The translations under genes were made by a program, and so were the position numbers. The notes below the pieces were generated by a model. The model saw only the letters and a list, made by a program, of their open reading frames with translations, was not told where the DNA came from and did not search any database. Shown piece after piece: positions 43,327 to 51,231 of a DNA stretch of 64,000 bases. This stretch comes from Flavobacteriales bacterium (GTDB taxonomy: Bacteria; Bacteroidota; Bacteroidia; Flavobacteriales_F; PHOS-HE28): the NCBI GenBank assembly GCA_016715995.1, contig JADJXF010000008.1:186001-250000 (forward strand), read 5' to 3'. The number at the start of each line of letters is the position of its first letter. Position 1 is the first letter of the stretch.

Positions 43327-43998
43327 ATGGCGCACTACCACCTCGACCTGGATCCCTCGCTCACCCTGCGGGATCCCAGCAGCCCCATGGGCAGGCGGAT
43401 CCTCCAGGAAGGATTGGACCTCATGAACGAACTCGGTCTGGAGGCCTTCACGTTCAAGAAACTCGCGGAGCGCATCGGATGCACGGAGGTCACGGTGTAC
43501 CACTACTTCGCCAACAAGCAGCGGCTGCTCCAGTACTACTTCCAACTCTACTGGCTATGGCTCGGCATACTCGGTCAACAAAGCGGCAAGGCGGCGAAAA
43601 ATCCGTTGGACCGGTTGCACGGTACCATCCGGGTCCTTTCAGGGCTATGGCCCGGTGAAGTGCTCGCAACCCAGCTGGAGCCATCGGCGCTGCGAAAGCT
43701 CGTGATCAACGAGGGCTCCAAGTCCTTCATGCACAAGAACGTGGATAGCGATAATGAACTGAAGCTCTTCAAGCCCTACAAGGATCTCTGTGCACAAGTG
43801 GCCTCTGAACTGAAAGCGTGCTCACCGCGCCTCAAGTCGCCGCGCTCATTCGCCACCACCTTGGTGGAAATGGCCCACTCGCTGGAGTTCGCCATGCTCC
43901 ACCTGCCAGCGCTCACCGAACTGAGCGAGAAGAAGGACCGCAAGCAGCTCGCAGGTTTCCTCACTGATATGACGGACCGCTACCTGGGTGTGAGTTGA
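43327..43998 (+). CDS. TetR/AcrR family regulator
   Basis: A 223-residue DNA-binding regulator. The helix-turn-helix lies at residues ~20-65 (GRRILQEGLDLMNELGLEAF, FKKLAERIGCTEVTVYHYF, ANKQRLLQYYF), with a wholly helical ligand/dimer domain after it. It is divergent from the SulP-carbonic anhydrase operon, from which it is separated by 58 bases holding both promoters and two operator-like motifs. Control of that operon and of itself is the obvious inference; the inducer is unknown. Confidence 0.9.
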   Translation: MAHYHLDLDPSLTLRDPSSPMGRRILQEGLDLMNELGLEAFTFKKLAERIGCTEVTVYHYFANKQRLLQYYFQLYWLWLGILGQQSGKAAKNPLDRLHGTIRVLSGLWPGEVLATQLEPSALRKLVINEGSKSFMHKNVDSDNELKLFKPYKDLCAQVASELKACSPRLKSPRSFATTLVEMAHSLEFAMLHLPALTELSEKKDRKQLAGFLTDMTDRYLGVS

Positions 43999-44198
43999 AC
44001 ACCAGGAACGGCGAACGGGCGGGTTACTTGGCGCGTGTCATGGCCATGGCCGCAGGGTCGTCCGCGGGGATAAGCAGCACGGATCGAGTTCTCCGGATCT
44101 TGCGTTAGGGACAGCAGCGGAAAGCCCAGAGTCGTCTGCGGCGAGGACTTGCAACGGATGGCCCGACGGCGAGTCTTCGAGCCGGAACGCCCAAACCT

Positions 44199-44375
44199 TC
44201 AAGCCAAGGCGTATATCGTCTTGCAAAGCCAGATACTTCCGACAGCGACGCCGAACCAAGCCATCAACTTGTTGTAGTTCTTCCTCTTCTCATTCGGGGC
44301 TGGAGCAGTCCAAAGAACAAGGCACCCACCAACGATAAGAAGGATGGAACTCAGGAGTGAGAAGATGATGCCCAT
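44199..44375 (-). CDS. 58-residue two-helix membrane protein downstream of fdhA
   Basis: A short frame from ATG 44375 encodes 58 residues. Helix one is IIFSLLSSILLIVGGCLVL, a basic loop NEKRKNYNKL follows, and helix two is MAWFGVAVGSIWLC. It begins 19 bases after the formate dehydrogenase stop on the same strand, so it is probably co-transcribed. It could anchor the otherwise soluble dehydrogenase to the membrane, but that is inference. The 200 bases beyond it (43999-44198) show no gene. Confidence 0.6.
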   Translation of the reverse strand: MGIIFSLLSSILLIVGGCLVLWTAPAPNEKRKNYNKLMAWFGVAVGSIWLCKTIYALA

Positions 44376-44394
44376 GACGACGCTACCAGTATGG

Positions 44395-47271
44395 TCACGC
44401 CTTCGCCACCACCTCCCCCGCCCCCCGCAAATGCGTCTTCCTCGCCTTCCTGATCCGGCAGCTCACCACCTTGTACTCGGGGCACATGGCCAGTGAGTCG
44501 CTTACGCTGCTGGTGATGAGGTTGAGCATCATTTCCGGGAAGTGGAAGGTGCTGCTGAGGATCCCCGGCTTCACCTCGTCGGTGATCAGCGCCTTGATAT
44601 CCACTTTGCCGCGCGCGCTTTCCACGCACACCATGTCGCCATCGGCGATGCCATGCTTGGTGGCGTCCTCGAGGTTGATCATGAGCACGTCCTCGGTGAG
44701 GATCTCGCCGTTGCCGGTGCGCCGCGTCATGGCGCCGCAGTTATAGTGCTCCAGTTCGCGGTTGGTGGTGATGATGTAGGGGAATTCCGCCTGGTTGGCC
44801 TTCACCTCCGGGCTCATCTCCCACGCGTTGAAGTAGAAGTGGCCGAGCCCGCGCTTGAAGGTGTCGGTGTGCAGGATCTTGGTGTCGGTGCCGTCGGCGT
44901 TCACGGGCCATTGCTTGCCTTGCTCGCCGAGCTCGTCCCATTTCACGCCTTTGAAGAAGGGCGCGATGCGGCTGATCTCTTGTAGCACCCATTCGGGGTG
45001 GTAGGTCTTCTTGGCGTTGCCGCTCTTGCGACCGGTCTTGGCGGCGTAGCGCTCCATGATGTCCACGATGATCTCGCCATCGCCCTTCGTTCCTTCCACC
45101 GGTGGCACGGCCGCGTTCACGCGTTGGATGCGGCGCTCGCCATTGGTGAACGTGCCGCTCTTCTCCAGGAAACTGGCACCGGGCAGCACGACATGCGCGA
45201 GCTTGGCGGTCTCCGTCATGAAGAGCTCCTGCACCACGAAGAGCTCGAGCGCGCCGAGGGCCTTGCGCACGTGGTTGGTGTTGGGATCCGTCTGGCCCAT
45301 GTCCTCGCCGCAGACCCACATCGCTTTCAGGGTGCCGGCGAGCGCGGCATCATACATCTGCGGGATCTTCTTGCCGACGACGTTCGGCACGTGTACGCCA
45401 TAGAAGTCGTCGTAGAGCTTGCTGTACTCGGGCGTGTCCACGGCGAAGTAACCGGCGCCCTGGTGCGGCTGGCAGCCCATGTCGGCGGCGCCCTGCACGT
45501 TGTTCTGTCCGCGCAGTGGGTTCACGCCCACGCCGCGGCGGCCGATGTTGCCGGTCATCATGGCGATGTCGGCGATCTGCATCACGGTGAAGGTGCCCTG
45601 GTAGTGTTCGGTAACGCCCAGGCCGTGGAAGCTCATGGCGGCGGGTGAACTGGCGTAGGCGATCGCCGCTTGGCGCACCAGCTCGCGGTCCACACCCGTG
45701 ACCTTCTCCATCTCGGCGACATCCACGCTGAGCAGTTCCTTCTTGAAATCGGCGTAGCCCTCCGTGCGCGTGTCGATGAACTCCTGCTTCACCAGGCCCT
45801 CGCTCACGATGTAGTACATGAACATGTTCAGCAGTGCCACGTTGGTGCCGGGGCGCAGCTGCAGGTGGTACTTGGCGTAGCGTGCCAGCTCGGTGCGGCG
45901 CGGGTCGATCACGATCAGGGTCTTCCCCTTCATGATCTCCTGCTTCATCTTGGCGCCGGTCACCGGGTGTGCGTCCGTCGGGTTCGCGCCGATGATCATG
46001 ATCAGCTGCGTGTCCTTCAGGTCGTCGATGCTGTTGGTGGCCGCGCCGGTGCCGAAGGTCTTCTGCATGCCGAGCGCGGTGGGCGAGTGGCACACGCGCG
46101 CGCAACTGTCAATGTTGTTGGTGCCCACCTGCACGCGGAAGAATTTCTGCATGAGGTAGTTCTCCTCGTTCGGGCAGCGCGCGCTGCTCACGCCGGCCAG
46201 CGCATCGGGGCCGTGCTTCTCCACGATGTCGGCGAAGCGGTCCACGATGAAGTCGTAGGCTTCATCCCAGGTCGCGGGGACCAACTCGCCGTTCTTGCGG
46301 ATCAGCGGTGTGCGGAGGCGCTCCGGGTGATCATAGAAGTGGAAGGCGTAGCGGCCTTTCAAGCAGGTATGCCCCTGGTTCGATTCGGCATCGTAGGGCG
46401 CGGTAATGGCGACGACCTTGTTGTCCTTCACCTTCACCTCCAGGTTGCAGCCCACGCCGCAATAGGTGCACACGCTACGCACCACCTCGTCGGCTTTGGT
46501 CTCCTTGCTCTTGAACACATCGGTGATGGCGCTCGTGGGGCAGGCCTGCGCGCAGGCGCCGCAGCTCACGCAATCGCTTTGGAAGAAGCTCTCGTCGGTA
46601 CCCTTGGCGATGTGGCTGTCGAAGCCCCGGCCCGCCATGGTGAGGATGAAGGAGCCCTGCACTTCATCGCAGGCCCGCACGCAGCGGTAGCAACTGATAC
46701 ACGCGCTGAGGTCGCTCACCATGTACGGATGGCTCGTGTCCATCGGCGTGTTCTGGTGCGTCTTGCCTTTGGGATAGCGCACGCTGTCGATGTCGAAGCC
46801 GATCTGCTGGACGACGTTGTAGAGTTCGTTCGCGCCGTGGTCCTCTTTCTTCAGCCGCTCAGTATCGTAATCGGTGAGCACCAGCTCGATGATGTTCTTC
46901 CGCAGCCGCTCCATGCGCGGGCTGTTGATGGTGAGGTACATGCCTTTGCCGACCGGGCTATGGCAGCTGGCCATCACGCGGCTGGGGGCGGAACCGGTGG
47001 AAGGATCCTCCATGCTCACTTCCACCGAGCACACGCGGCACGAACCGAAGGGCTCCAGATTCGGCGCATCGCAAAGCGTGGGCACCGGGTTGGGCCCTAT
47101 GTGCCGGCGCATGAAGGCGAGCATGGTCTCGCCCTTGTTGATCGGATAGGCCACGCCATCGATGTAAGCGACGTCGACCTCGGTGGCGACCTTGTTCGAG
47201 GAAGCAGGGGCCGATTGCGTCCTGGCCGATGGGGATACGCTACTACCTGTCTTGGCTTGCGGGTTGAACAT
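44395..47271 (-). CDS. fdhA: Molybdenum formate dehydrogenase, alpha subunit (Cys type)
   Basis: A 958-residue cytosolic enzyme that interconverts formate and CO2 with bis-MGD. In order: an N-terminal 2Fe-2S domain (FGSCRVCSVEV, ASCHSPVG); a His-containing NuoG-like segment; two 4Fe-4S motifs (CISCYRCVRACDEVQG, CVSCGACAQACPTSAI); the Mo-protein 4Fe-4S site (CTYCGVGCNLEV, CLKGRYAFHF); and the catalytic loop DSCARVCHSPTALG, where Cys replaces selenocysteine and is followed by the conserved His. It lacks a Tat signal. This is the FdsA/FdhA type that normally pairs with NADH-binding beta and gamma subunits; none is encoded here. ATG 47271 follows a TATCTTCG box. Confidence 0.94.
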   Translation of the reverse strand: MFNPQAKTGSSVSPSARTQSAPASSNKVATEVDVAYIDGVAYPINKGETMLAFMRRHIGPNPVPTLCDAPNLEPFGSCRVCSVEVSMEDPSTGSAPSRVMASCHSPVGKGMYLTINSPRMERLRKNIIELVLTDYDTERLKKEDHGANELYNVVQQIGFDIDSVRYPKGKTHQNTPMDTSHPYMVSDLSACISCYRCVRACDEVQGSFILTMAGRGFDSHIAKGTDESFFQSDCVSCGACAQACPTSAITDVFKSKETKADEVVRSVCTYCGVGCNLEVKVKDNKVVAITAPYDAESNQGHTCLKGRYAFHFYDHPERLRTPLIRKNGELVPATWDEAYDFIVDRFADIVEKHGPDALAGVSSARCPNEENYLMQKFFRVQVGTNNIDSCARVCHSPTALGMQKTFGTGAATNSIDDLKDTQLIMIIGANPTDAHPVTGAKMKQEIMKGKTLIVIDPRRTELARYAKYHLQLRPGTNVALLNMFMYYIVSEGLVKQEFIDTRTEGYADFKKELLSVDVAEMEKVTGVDRELVRQAAIAYASSPAAMSFHGLGVTEHYQGTFTVMQIADIAMMTGNIGRRGVGVNPLRGQNNVQGAADMGCQPHQGAGYFAVDTPEYSKLYDDFYGVHVPNVVGKKIPQMYDAALAGTLKAMWVCGEDMGQTDPNTNHVRKALGALELFVVQELFMTETAKLAHVVLPGASFLEKSGTFTNGERRIQRVNAAVPPVEGTKGDGEIIVDIMERYAAKTGRKSGNAKKTYHPEWVLQEISRIAPFFKGVKWDELGEQGKQWPVNADGTDTKILHTDTFKRGLGHFYFNAWEMSPEVKANQAEFPYIITTNRELEHYNCGAMTRRTGNGEILTEDVLMINLEDATKHGIADGDMVCVESARGKVDIKALITDEVKPGILSSTFHFPEMMLNLITSSVSDSLAMCPEYKVVSCRIRKARKTHLRGAGEVVAKA

Positions 47272-47289
47272 GACGGGAGACGTGACGCA

Positions 47290-47297
47290 CGAAGATA
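47290..47297 (-). promoter_or_regulatory. -7 box TATCTTCG for fdhA
   Basis: On the minus strand, TATCTTCG lies 18 bases before ATG 47271. An earlier in-frame start at 47319 would lie upstream of the box, which supports 47271. Confidence 0.5.
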
Positions 47298-47329
47298 GGT
47301 GCGTAGCCAGCGCCCCCACCGGGCTCTGC

Positions 47330-48943
47330 CTAGTCGACGATGAGCTGCGTGGCCCGGCCGGACTCCGGGATCACCACCGCATAACTGCCGGCTACCAGTC
47401 CGCTGAAGTCCAACGTACCAGCCGATGAATTCACCACGAGCGACTTCGCAATTCGGTTCGACAGGTCGCGCACCTCAATCCGCACGGGTAGGCGCACGTG
47501 CTCCGGAAGGCGGTACTGAATGCTTCCGTTTCCGGGATTGGGGAAAAGATGGAGGAGGTCTTCGGGTGCGGATTCCAGTACGATCACTTCGCTGATTTCC
47601 TCCGTGCCATCGAGGTCCACTTGCCGGAGGCGATAGAAGTTCATGCCGGGGGGCGGCTGATCATCCCTGATCGCGTACTCGATCACGCCCGAGCTGTGCC
47701 CCGCACCATCGCGCTCGGCGATGGCATGGAAGCGGACCGCGTCCGGTGAACGCTCGACGATGAACCGGTCGCTGTTCTGCTCCGATGCGGTGGCCCACTC
47801 CAGGATGTTGGCGCCGGTCTCGTTTCGGCCGTGGAAGCGCAACAGCTCAACCGGCAGGAGCATGCTGAGGCACTGAGCGGTGGTGGCGGTGGAGCACGGC
47901 GCGCAAGTAGGAATGAAGAACCTGCCTTGGGAGGCGGCCAGCCACTGCGTATTGTTCCGCCCCGGCACCACACTGGCCGATGTTCCGCCGTTGTTGTGCA
48001 GGGCATGCACCGCGTTCCCGCCGTTCCATGCCGCGCAGATGTTCTTCTCCAGGATGTATGAGCCGATGCAATTGGTGCTTTCGTAGAGCACCGTCTGGCT
48101 GCTATAGCGCTGCGAGGTGCATGAGAACATGGGCACATTCAGGTAGGAGACCACGAAGCGTCGATAGGGCGCGGTGCCGAGCGTTTGGTAGGACACCGTC
48201 CCGCCGATGCCCGGATGGATGTCCTGCCACGGATTGAGGATGCTGTTCGAGATCTGCGCCGGTGTGATAGCCGGTACGGGGACCGTCGGCCAAGGCGAAT
48301 AGGTGCCCGCGTTGGCCAGGTTGAAGGTGACGTAGTTGTTCGACGAGATCACGCACTGCGTGTACGTGGTGCCATTGTAACAGAAGCTGAAGCCGATGTT
48401 GACCACGCCGGAATGGACGTCGTCGGTGAGCGCCACTACTGTTCCTGCGTAAGGGTCGGCCAGGTACGGGGTCGCGGTTTGGGAATAGCACATGGGCACC
48501 GGGGGCGCTGCGCAAGTGAGGCTCAGCGTGTAGTTGCCGGCGCCGCCGCCGAAGCCATGCACCAGGATGTAGTAGTTGACGGCCAGCGTGGAGATCCATG
48601 TGACCTGCGACTGCAATCCGCAGAAATCATCATTGCCCACCACGCACACGAGCCCGCCGCATGCGCCCGAGTACACCCTGATCTTGGTGTCGTAGCCACT
48701 TCCGCACAGCGATGCCGTGATGCTGCCACCGGTGCCTACGAACCGGAACCACACGCCGCCGGCTGTGCCATCCGTGGTGCCGCAGAAGGGGGCGACATCG
48801 ACTGTGAACGGCACTGTGCTTCCCGCGACGACCGCGCCGCAGCCGATCAAAGTGGCACCACCGCACAGGTCGCTCTGCGCGTTCGCGGGCGAGAAGGGCA
48901 GAGCCAAGGCCGCCATGATCATGATATCGCGTGCCGTGCTCAT
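47330..48943 (-). CDS. T9SS type A secreted protein
   Basis: A 537-residue secreted protein: signal MAALALPFSPANAQ, then a beta-sandwich (~20-130; CGTTDGTAGGVWFRFVGTGG, the pre-peptidase C-terminal-like pattern with IRVYSGACGGLVCV), then a domain with SFCYNGTTYTQCVISSNNYV and VPAITPAQISNSIL, as found in Bacteroidota surface proteins. A short Fn3-like linker (LRFHGRNETGANILEW) leads to the sorting domain (LLHLFPNPGNGSIQYRL ... GSYAVVIPESG). ATG 48943 overlaps the stop of the preceding gene (ATGA). Ligand or enzyme activity unknown. Confidence 0.9.
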   Translation of the reverse strand: MSTARDIMIMAALALPFSPANAQSDLCGGATLIGCGAVVAGSTVPFTVDVAPFCGTTDGTAGGVWFRFVGTGGSITASLCGSGYDTKIRVYSGACGGLVCVVGNDDFCGLQSQVTWISTLAVNYYILVHGFGGGAGNYTLSLTCAAPPVPMCYSQTATPYLADPYAGTVVALTDDVHSGVVNIGFSFCYNGTTYTQCVISSNNYVTFNLANAGTYSPWPTVPVPAITPAQISNSILNPWQDIHPGIGGTVSYQTLGTAPYRRFVVSYLNVPMFSCTSQRYSSQTVLYESTNCIGSYILEKNICAAWNGGNAVHALHNNGGTSASVVPGRNNTQWLAASQGRFFIPTCAPCSTATTAQCLSMLLPVELLRFHGRNETGANILEWATASEQNSDRFIVERSPDAVRFHAIAERDGAGHSSGVIEYAIRDDQPPPGMNFYRLRQVDLDGTEEISEVIVLESAPEDLLHLFPNPGNGSIQYRLPEHVRLPVRIEVRDLSNRIAKSLVVNSSAGTLDFSGLVAGSYAVVIPESGRATQLIVD

Positions 48944-49299
48944 CGCTCCGCCGGCTCAAGGGGTGATAAGACGGTTCCGTCCGAACCTTCCACAGCACCG
49001 ACCAGCCTGTATCCCGTCAGCTCCACCGCGTGCTGGAGCGCCAGGTAATCAAGCGGGGCGGCGGCGGCGACCTTGAAACAGCCGCACTCCGGTATGAACG
49101 CACCATTCAGGATCACATGGGTTTCCGCCAGCGCGTACAAGAGGGGCTTCGCCGCTTCGTGGTCCTGTACGCCCTGCACCATGAACCTGTACACCACCGA
49201 TCCTTCTGGAGCCTGGGCCGTGCAATCGGTCGAGAGCCCCGCGAGCAGCATCGCCGCTACCGCGAGTCTGAAGATGATATGCAGAAAGGGAGCGGGCAT
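48940..49299 (-). CDS. Small secreted protein
   Basis: A 119-residue exported protein (signal IIFRLAVAAMLLAGLSTDCTAQ). The mature part has VVYRFMVQGVQDHEAAKPLL, AETHVILNGAFIPECGCF and TGYRLVGAVEGSDG, an alpha/beta pattern reminiscent of a small heavy-metal-associated-type ferredoxin fold, with two close cysteines (ECGC). This likeness is tentative. ATG 49299 is chosen from the signal peptide; the longer frame is low-quality. Co-transcribed with the T9SS protein. Confidence 0.65.
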   Translation of the reverse strand: MPAPFLHIIFRLAVAAMLLAGLSTDCTAQAPEGSVVYRFMVQGVQDHEAAKPLLYALAETHVILNGAFIPECGCFKVAAAAPLDYLALQHAVELTGYRLVGAVEGSDGTVLSPLEPAER

Positions 49300-49555
49300 G
49301 GGAATATCCTGATTCAACCGTGCATCCGCCCTGCCGCAATATGCCCGGTTGCTGAGTAAGAGCTGTCCTATGAAGAGACGTTCGATCAAGCGGCGGGTTG
49401 CCAAGTGAGCAAGGCGCATGACCAGGTGACCAGGCATCCGTACCGCCCGGAGCGGGCGCACCTCCTCCTGCGCACTCAGAGCATTATAGGCTCGCGCTTC
49501 AGCATTGCGCGTCCGTGGCTGCCGCGCATAGTGGTCTGGCAGAAAGCACCATGGG

Positions 49556-49563
49556 TACCTTGC
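49556..49563 (+). promoter_or_regulatory. -7 box TACCTTGC for the gene at 49570
   Basis: TACCTTGC lies six bases before ATG 49570, the third occurrence of this exact octamer at this distance. The rest of 49300-49555 holds no credible gene. Confidence 0.45.
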
Positions 49564-49569
49564 TCGGCG

Positions 49570-50061
49570 ATGCGTCCGATGCTCTTCCTTGTCCTCATGG
49601 TCGCATCGGCGTGCGGCCTTGCCCAATCTCCCGATACGCTCCGTCCTCCCCCGCGCGATTGGCTGAAGGATGAGCTCACGTTGCTCACCGGATACCATCA
49701 GGGTCGCTTCGCCTTCGCGGAGCTCGGCATCGGCAGGAGCATCCATGGCGTGGTGCGTCATCCGTTCGGAATAGGCTATCACATCGGAGCAGAAGCACGT
49801 GTCGATCGCCCGTCATTGATCGGTTGGAAGGTGGGCGGCTACATGACGGCGGGCTTCGCGATGGGCGCTCAAGTGATCCGTTACCAGGAGGGACGTGAGG
49901 GCTGCACAGTCCTCCGGCCGGAGGTCGGCATCGGCATCCTGAAAGCGAAAGTGACCTATGCGTACAACATCAATCTCTCTCCATCGCGCGTGCCCGGGAT
50001 CAATGCGCACATGGTCTCCATCGCCTATGCATGGCGCGTTGCGTTGCTTCAACGCACATGA
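49570..50061 (+). CDS. Small outer-membrane-like secreted protein
   Basis: A 163-residue protein with a signal peptide (LFLVLMVASACGLAQ) and a mature part of amphipathic strands (FAFAELGIGRSIHG, GIGYHIGAEARVD, GGYMTAGFAMGAQVIRY, VTYAYNINLS, MVSIAYAWRVALL), which suggests a small outer-membrane barrel. It may be of the type that stands alone in Bacteroidota with no known role. ATG 49570 fits both the signal peptide and the promoter box. Confidence 0.7.
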   Translation: MRPMLFLVLMVASACGLAQSPDTLRPPPRDWLKDELTLLTGYHQGRFAFAELGIGRSIHGVVRHPFGIGYHIGAEARVDRPSLIGWKVGGYMTAGFAMGAQVIRYQEGREGCTVLRPEVGIGILKAKVTYAYNINLSPSRVPGINAHMVSIAYAWRVALLQRT

Positions 50062-50071
50062 TGTGCGACGT

Positions 50072-50147
50072 GATCGCGCGTGATGATCACACGATCAACA
50101 TCTGATCTCATCGCATCGATGATGCGATCGCATCATGCGATGATCAC
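50072..50147. other. GATC-rich palindromic segment
   Basis: Six GATC sites fall within about 75 bases. The segment includes an 18-bp perfect palindrome, ATGATGCGATCGCATCAT (50119-50136), and two direct copies of GATGATCAC (50082-50090, 50139-50147). It lies between the end of the small OM-like gene and the promoter of the lysine-rich protein gene. It may bind a regulator or the lysine-rich protein itself, or respond to GATC methylation. Confidence 0.6.
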
Positions 50148-50191
50148 TTCCACGATATCAACAAATGATGGTGGGAACATTAATGGGCGAT

Positions 50192-50225
50192 TTTGCGTTC
50201 CACACCTCGCCAGCAATTACGTTTG
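50192..50225 (+). promoter_or_regulatory. Bacteroidota promoter TTTG-N22-TACGTTTG
   Basis: The best promoter in the window: TTTG at 50192-50195 and a perfect TAnnTTTG at 50218-50225. The leader to ATG 50245 would be about 13 bases. Confidence 0.75.
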
Positions 50226-50244
50226 GCATCAAACCCATTTCACC

Positions 50245-50337
50245 ATGGCTAAGAAAGCTGCAAAGAAAGCGACGAAGAAAGCTGCCAAGAAGGGCGCCAA
50301 GAAGGCTGCCAAGAAAGGCGCGAAGAAGAAGAAGTAG
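50245..50337 (+). CDS. 30-residue lysine-rich histone H1-like protein
   Basis: A very short frame starting at ATG 50245, MAKKAAKKATKKAAKK in its first half, made almost only of AKK repeats and ending in four lysines. Similar lysine/alanine proteins in Bacteroidota resemble the C-terminal tail of histone H1 and of Chlamydia Hc1 and bind DNA nonspecifically. A strong promoter upstream and a strong terminator downstream show that this short frame is a real, probably abundant, gene. A longer frame beginning at 50080 runs through the GATC-rich segment and the promoter and is not used. Confidence 0.8.
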   Translation: MAKKAAKKATKKAAKKGAKKAAKKGAKKKK

Positions 50338-50357
50338 TGTCGGCTCACCGACGCACG

Positions 50358-50383
50358 AAGGGGTCCGGTTCGCCGGGCCCCTT
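50358..50383. terminator. Terminator with UUCG loop
   Basis: Stem AAGGGGTCCGG / CCGGGCCCCTT with a TTCG tetraloop and one G-T pair, followed on the plus strand by TTTGCTTTTG. It lies 20 bases after the lysine-rich gene and may also end the converging DUF2807 gene. Confidence 0.85.
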
Positions 50384-50403
50384 TGCTTTTGTTCCCTACA
50401 CAC

Positions 50404-51120
50404 TCATTCGCGAACGCTCACGCTGCCGCTGCCATCGATGCTCTTCTTCAGGGCCGCAGGCTTGCGCATGAGCACTACGTTCCCGCTGCCCGCGATCGAT
50501 GCCTGCACCGATCCCGTGGCGTCGATGGTGGCGCTCCCACTGCCCGCGACGTCGATCTCCGCATCGGTGCATTGCAGCTTCGCAGCGTTGATGTCGCCGC
50601 TGCCCGCGATGTCCGCGTCGATCGCGCCGCATGAGCCGGAGATGTGGATGCTCCCCGACCCGCTGATATCCGCATCCGCCTCACGCGCCTCGAAGGCGAG
50701 ATGGATGCTACCGCTGCCCGCGATGCCGAGCTTCATCCTCTCGCCTATAAAGGAACCAGTTCCCTTGACGTCGCCGCTGCCGTCGACATGCACGCGGTCG
50801 ATCACCGGCGCATGGATGTGGATGATGAAGGGCTTGTTGGTGCGGTAGTTCTCCTTGGTGTCGATCAGCCAGATGCCATCCTTCACGGTCGTGGTCACCA
50901 GGTCGGCGATGTTGGCCTGCGCCTCCACCTCCACCTTGCGCTCCTCAGCGCGCACCAGGTGCACGTTCATTGATCCAGCCAGTACGAAGCCATGGAAGTC
51001 GGCGACCGGGAGCGTCCGTCGGATCACCTCCCCGGAACCTGTAACGTGAACAGTGCGACGCCAGGTGGTGGCGGCTACGGCGGTTACGCCAACGAGGGCC
51101 AAGAGGAGCAAGGTTTTCAT
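50404..51120 (-). CDS. DUF2807 (head GIN domain) protein
   Basis: A 238-residue exported protein with a short signal (LLLLALVGVTAVAATTW). Its repeated GSG-containing strands (GSGDVKGTGSF, IAGSGSIHLAF, DISGSGSIHISG, DIAGSGDINA, DVAGSGSATIDA) form the right-handed beta-helix typical of DUF2807 proteins, which start with a strand such as FHGFVLAGSMNVHLV. Location is periplasmic or surface; the role is not known. A TAGATTCG box at 51140-51147 precedes it. Confidence 0.9.
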   Translation of the reverse strand: MKTLLLLALVGVTAVAATTWRRTVHVTGSGEVIRRTLPVADFHGFVLAGSMNVHLVRAEERKVEVEAQANIADLVTTTVKDGIWLIDTKENYRTNKPFIIHIHAPVIDRVHVDGSGDVKGTGSFIGERMKLGIAGSGSIHLAFEAREADADISGSGSIHISGSCGAIDADIAGSGDINAAKLQCTDAEIDVAGSGSATIDATGSVQASIAGSGNVVLMRKPAALKKSIDGSGSVSVRE

Positions 51121-51139
51121 GGAGATTGGTTTGGAGCAT

Positions 51140-51147
51140 CGAATCTA
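51140..51147 (-). promoter_or_regulatory. -7 box TAGATTCG for the DUF2807 gene
   Basis: On the minus strand, TAGATTCG (TAnnTTCG) lies 19 bases before ATG 51120. Confidence 0.45.
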
Positions 51148-51231
51148 GCCCCCCGGAGGAATCGCGCATAGGACAATACACGAACGGTGATGGCCCGCAG
51201 GACCACCACCGTTCGGCTCCGTTCGAGCGGG

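Noticed and set aside
45670..47298. 542-codon plus-strand open frame
   Set aside because: It is entirely antisense to fdhA; its translation is a Val/His/Ala-rich shadow without domains, while the minus frame has every motif of formate dehydrogenase.
48940..49782. Longer version of the small secreted protein (280 residues)
   Set aside because: The extra N-terminal part is Arg/His-rich and covers the divergent gene at 49570; the signal peptide begins at 49299.
50072..50147. Possible CRISPR or replication origin
   Set aside because: No regular spacers, no DnaA-box cluster and no dnaA/dnaN or cas genes nearby.
50080..50244. N-terminal extension of the lysine-rich protein
   Set aside because: It would translate through the GATC island and the promoter; transcription starts downstream of it.
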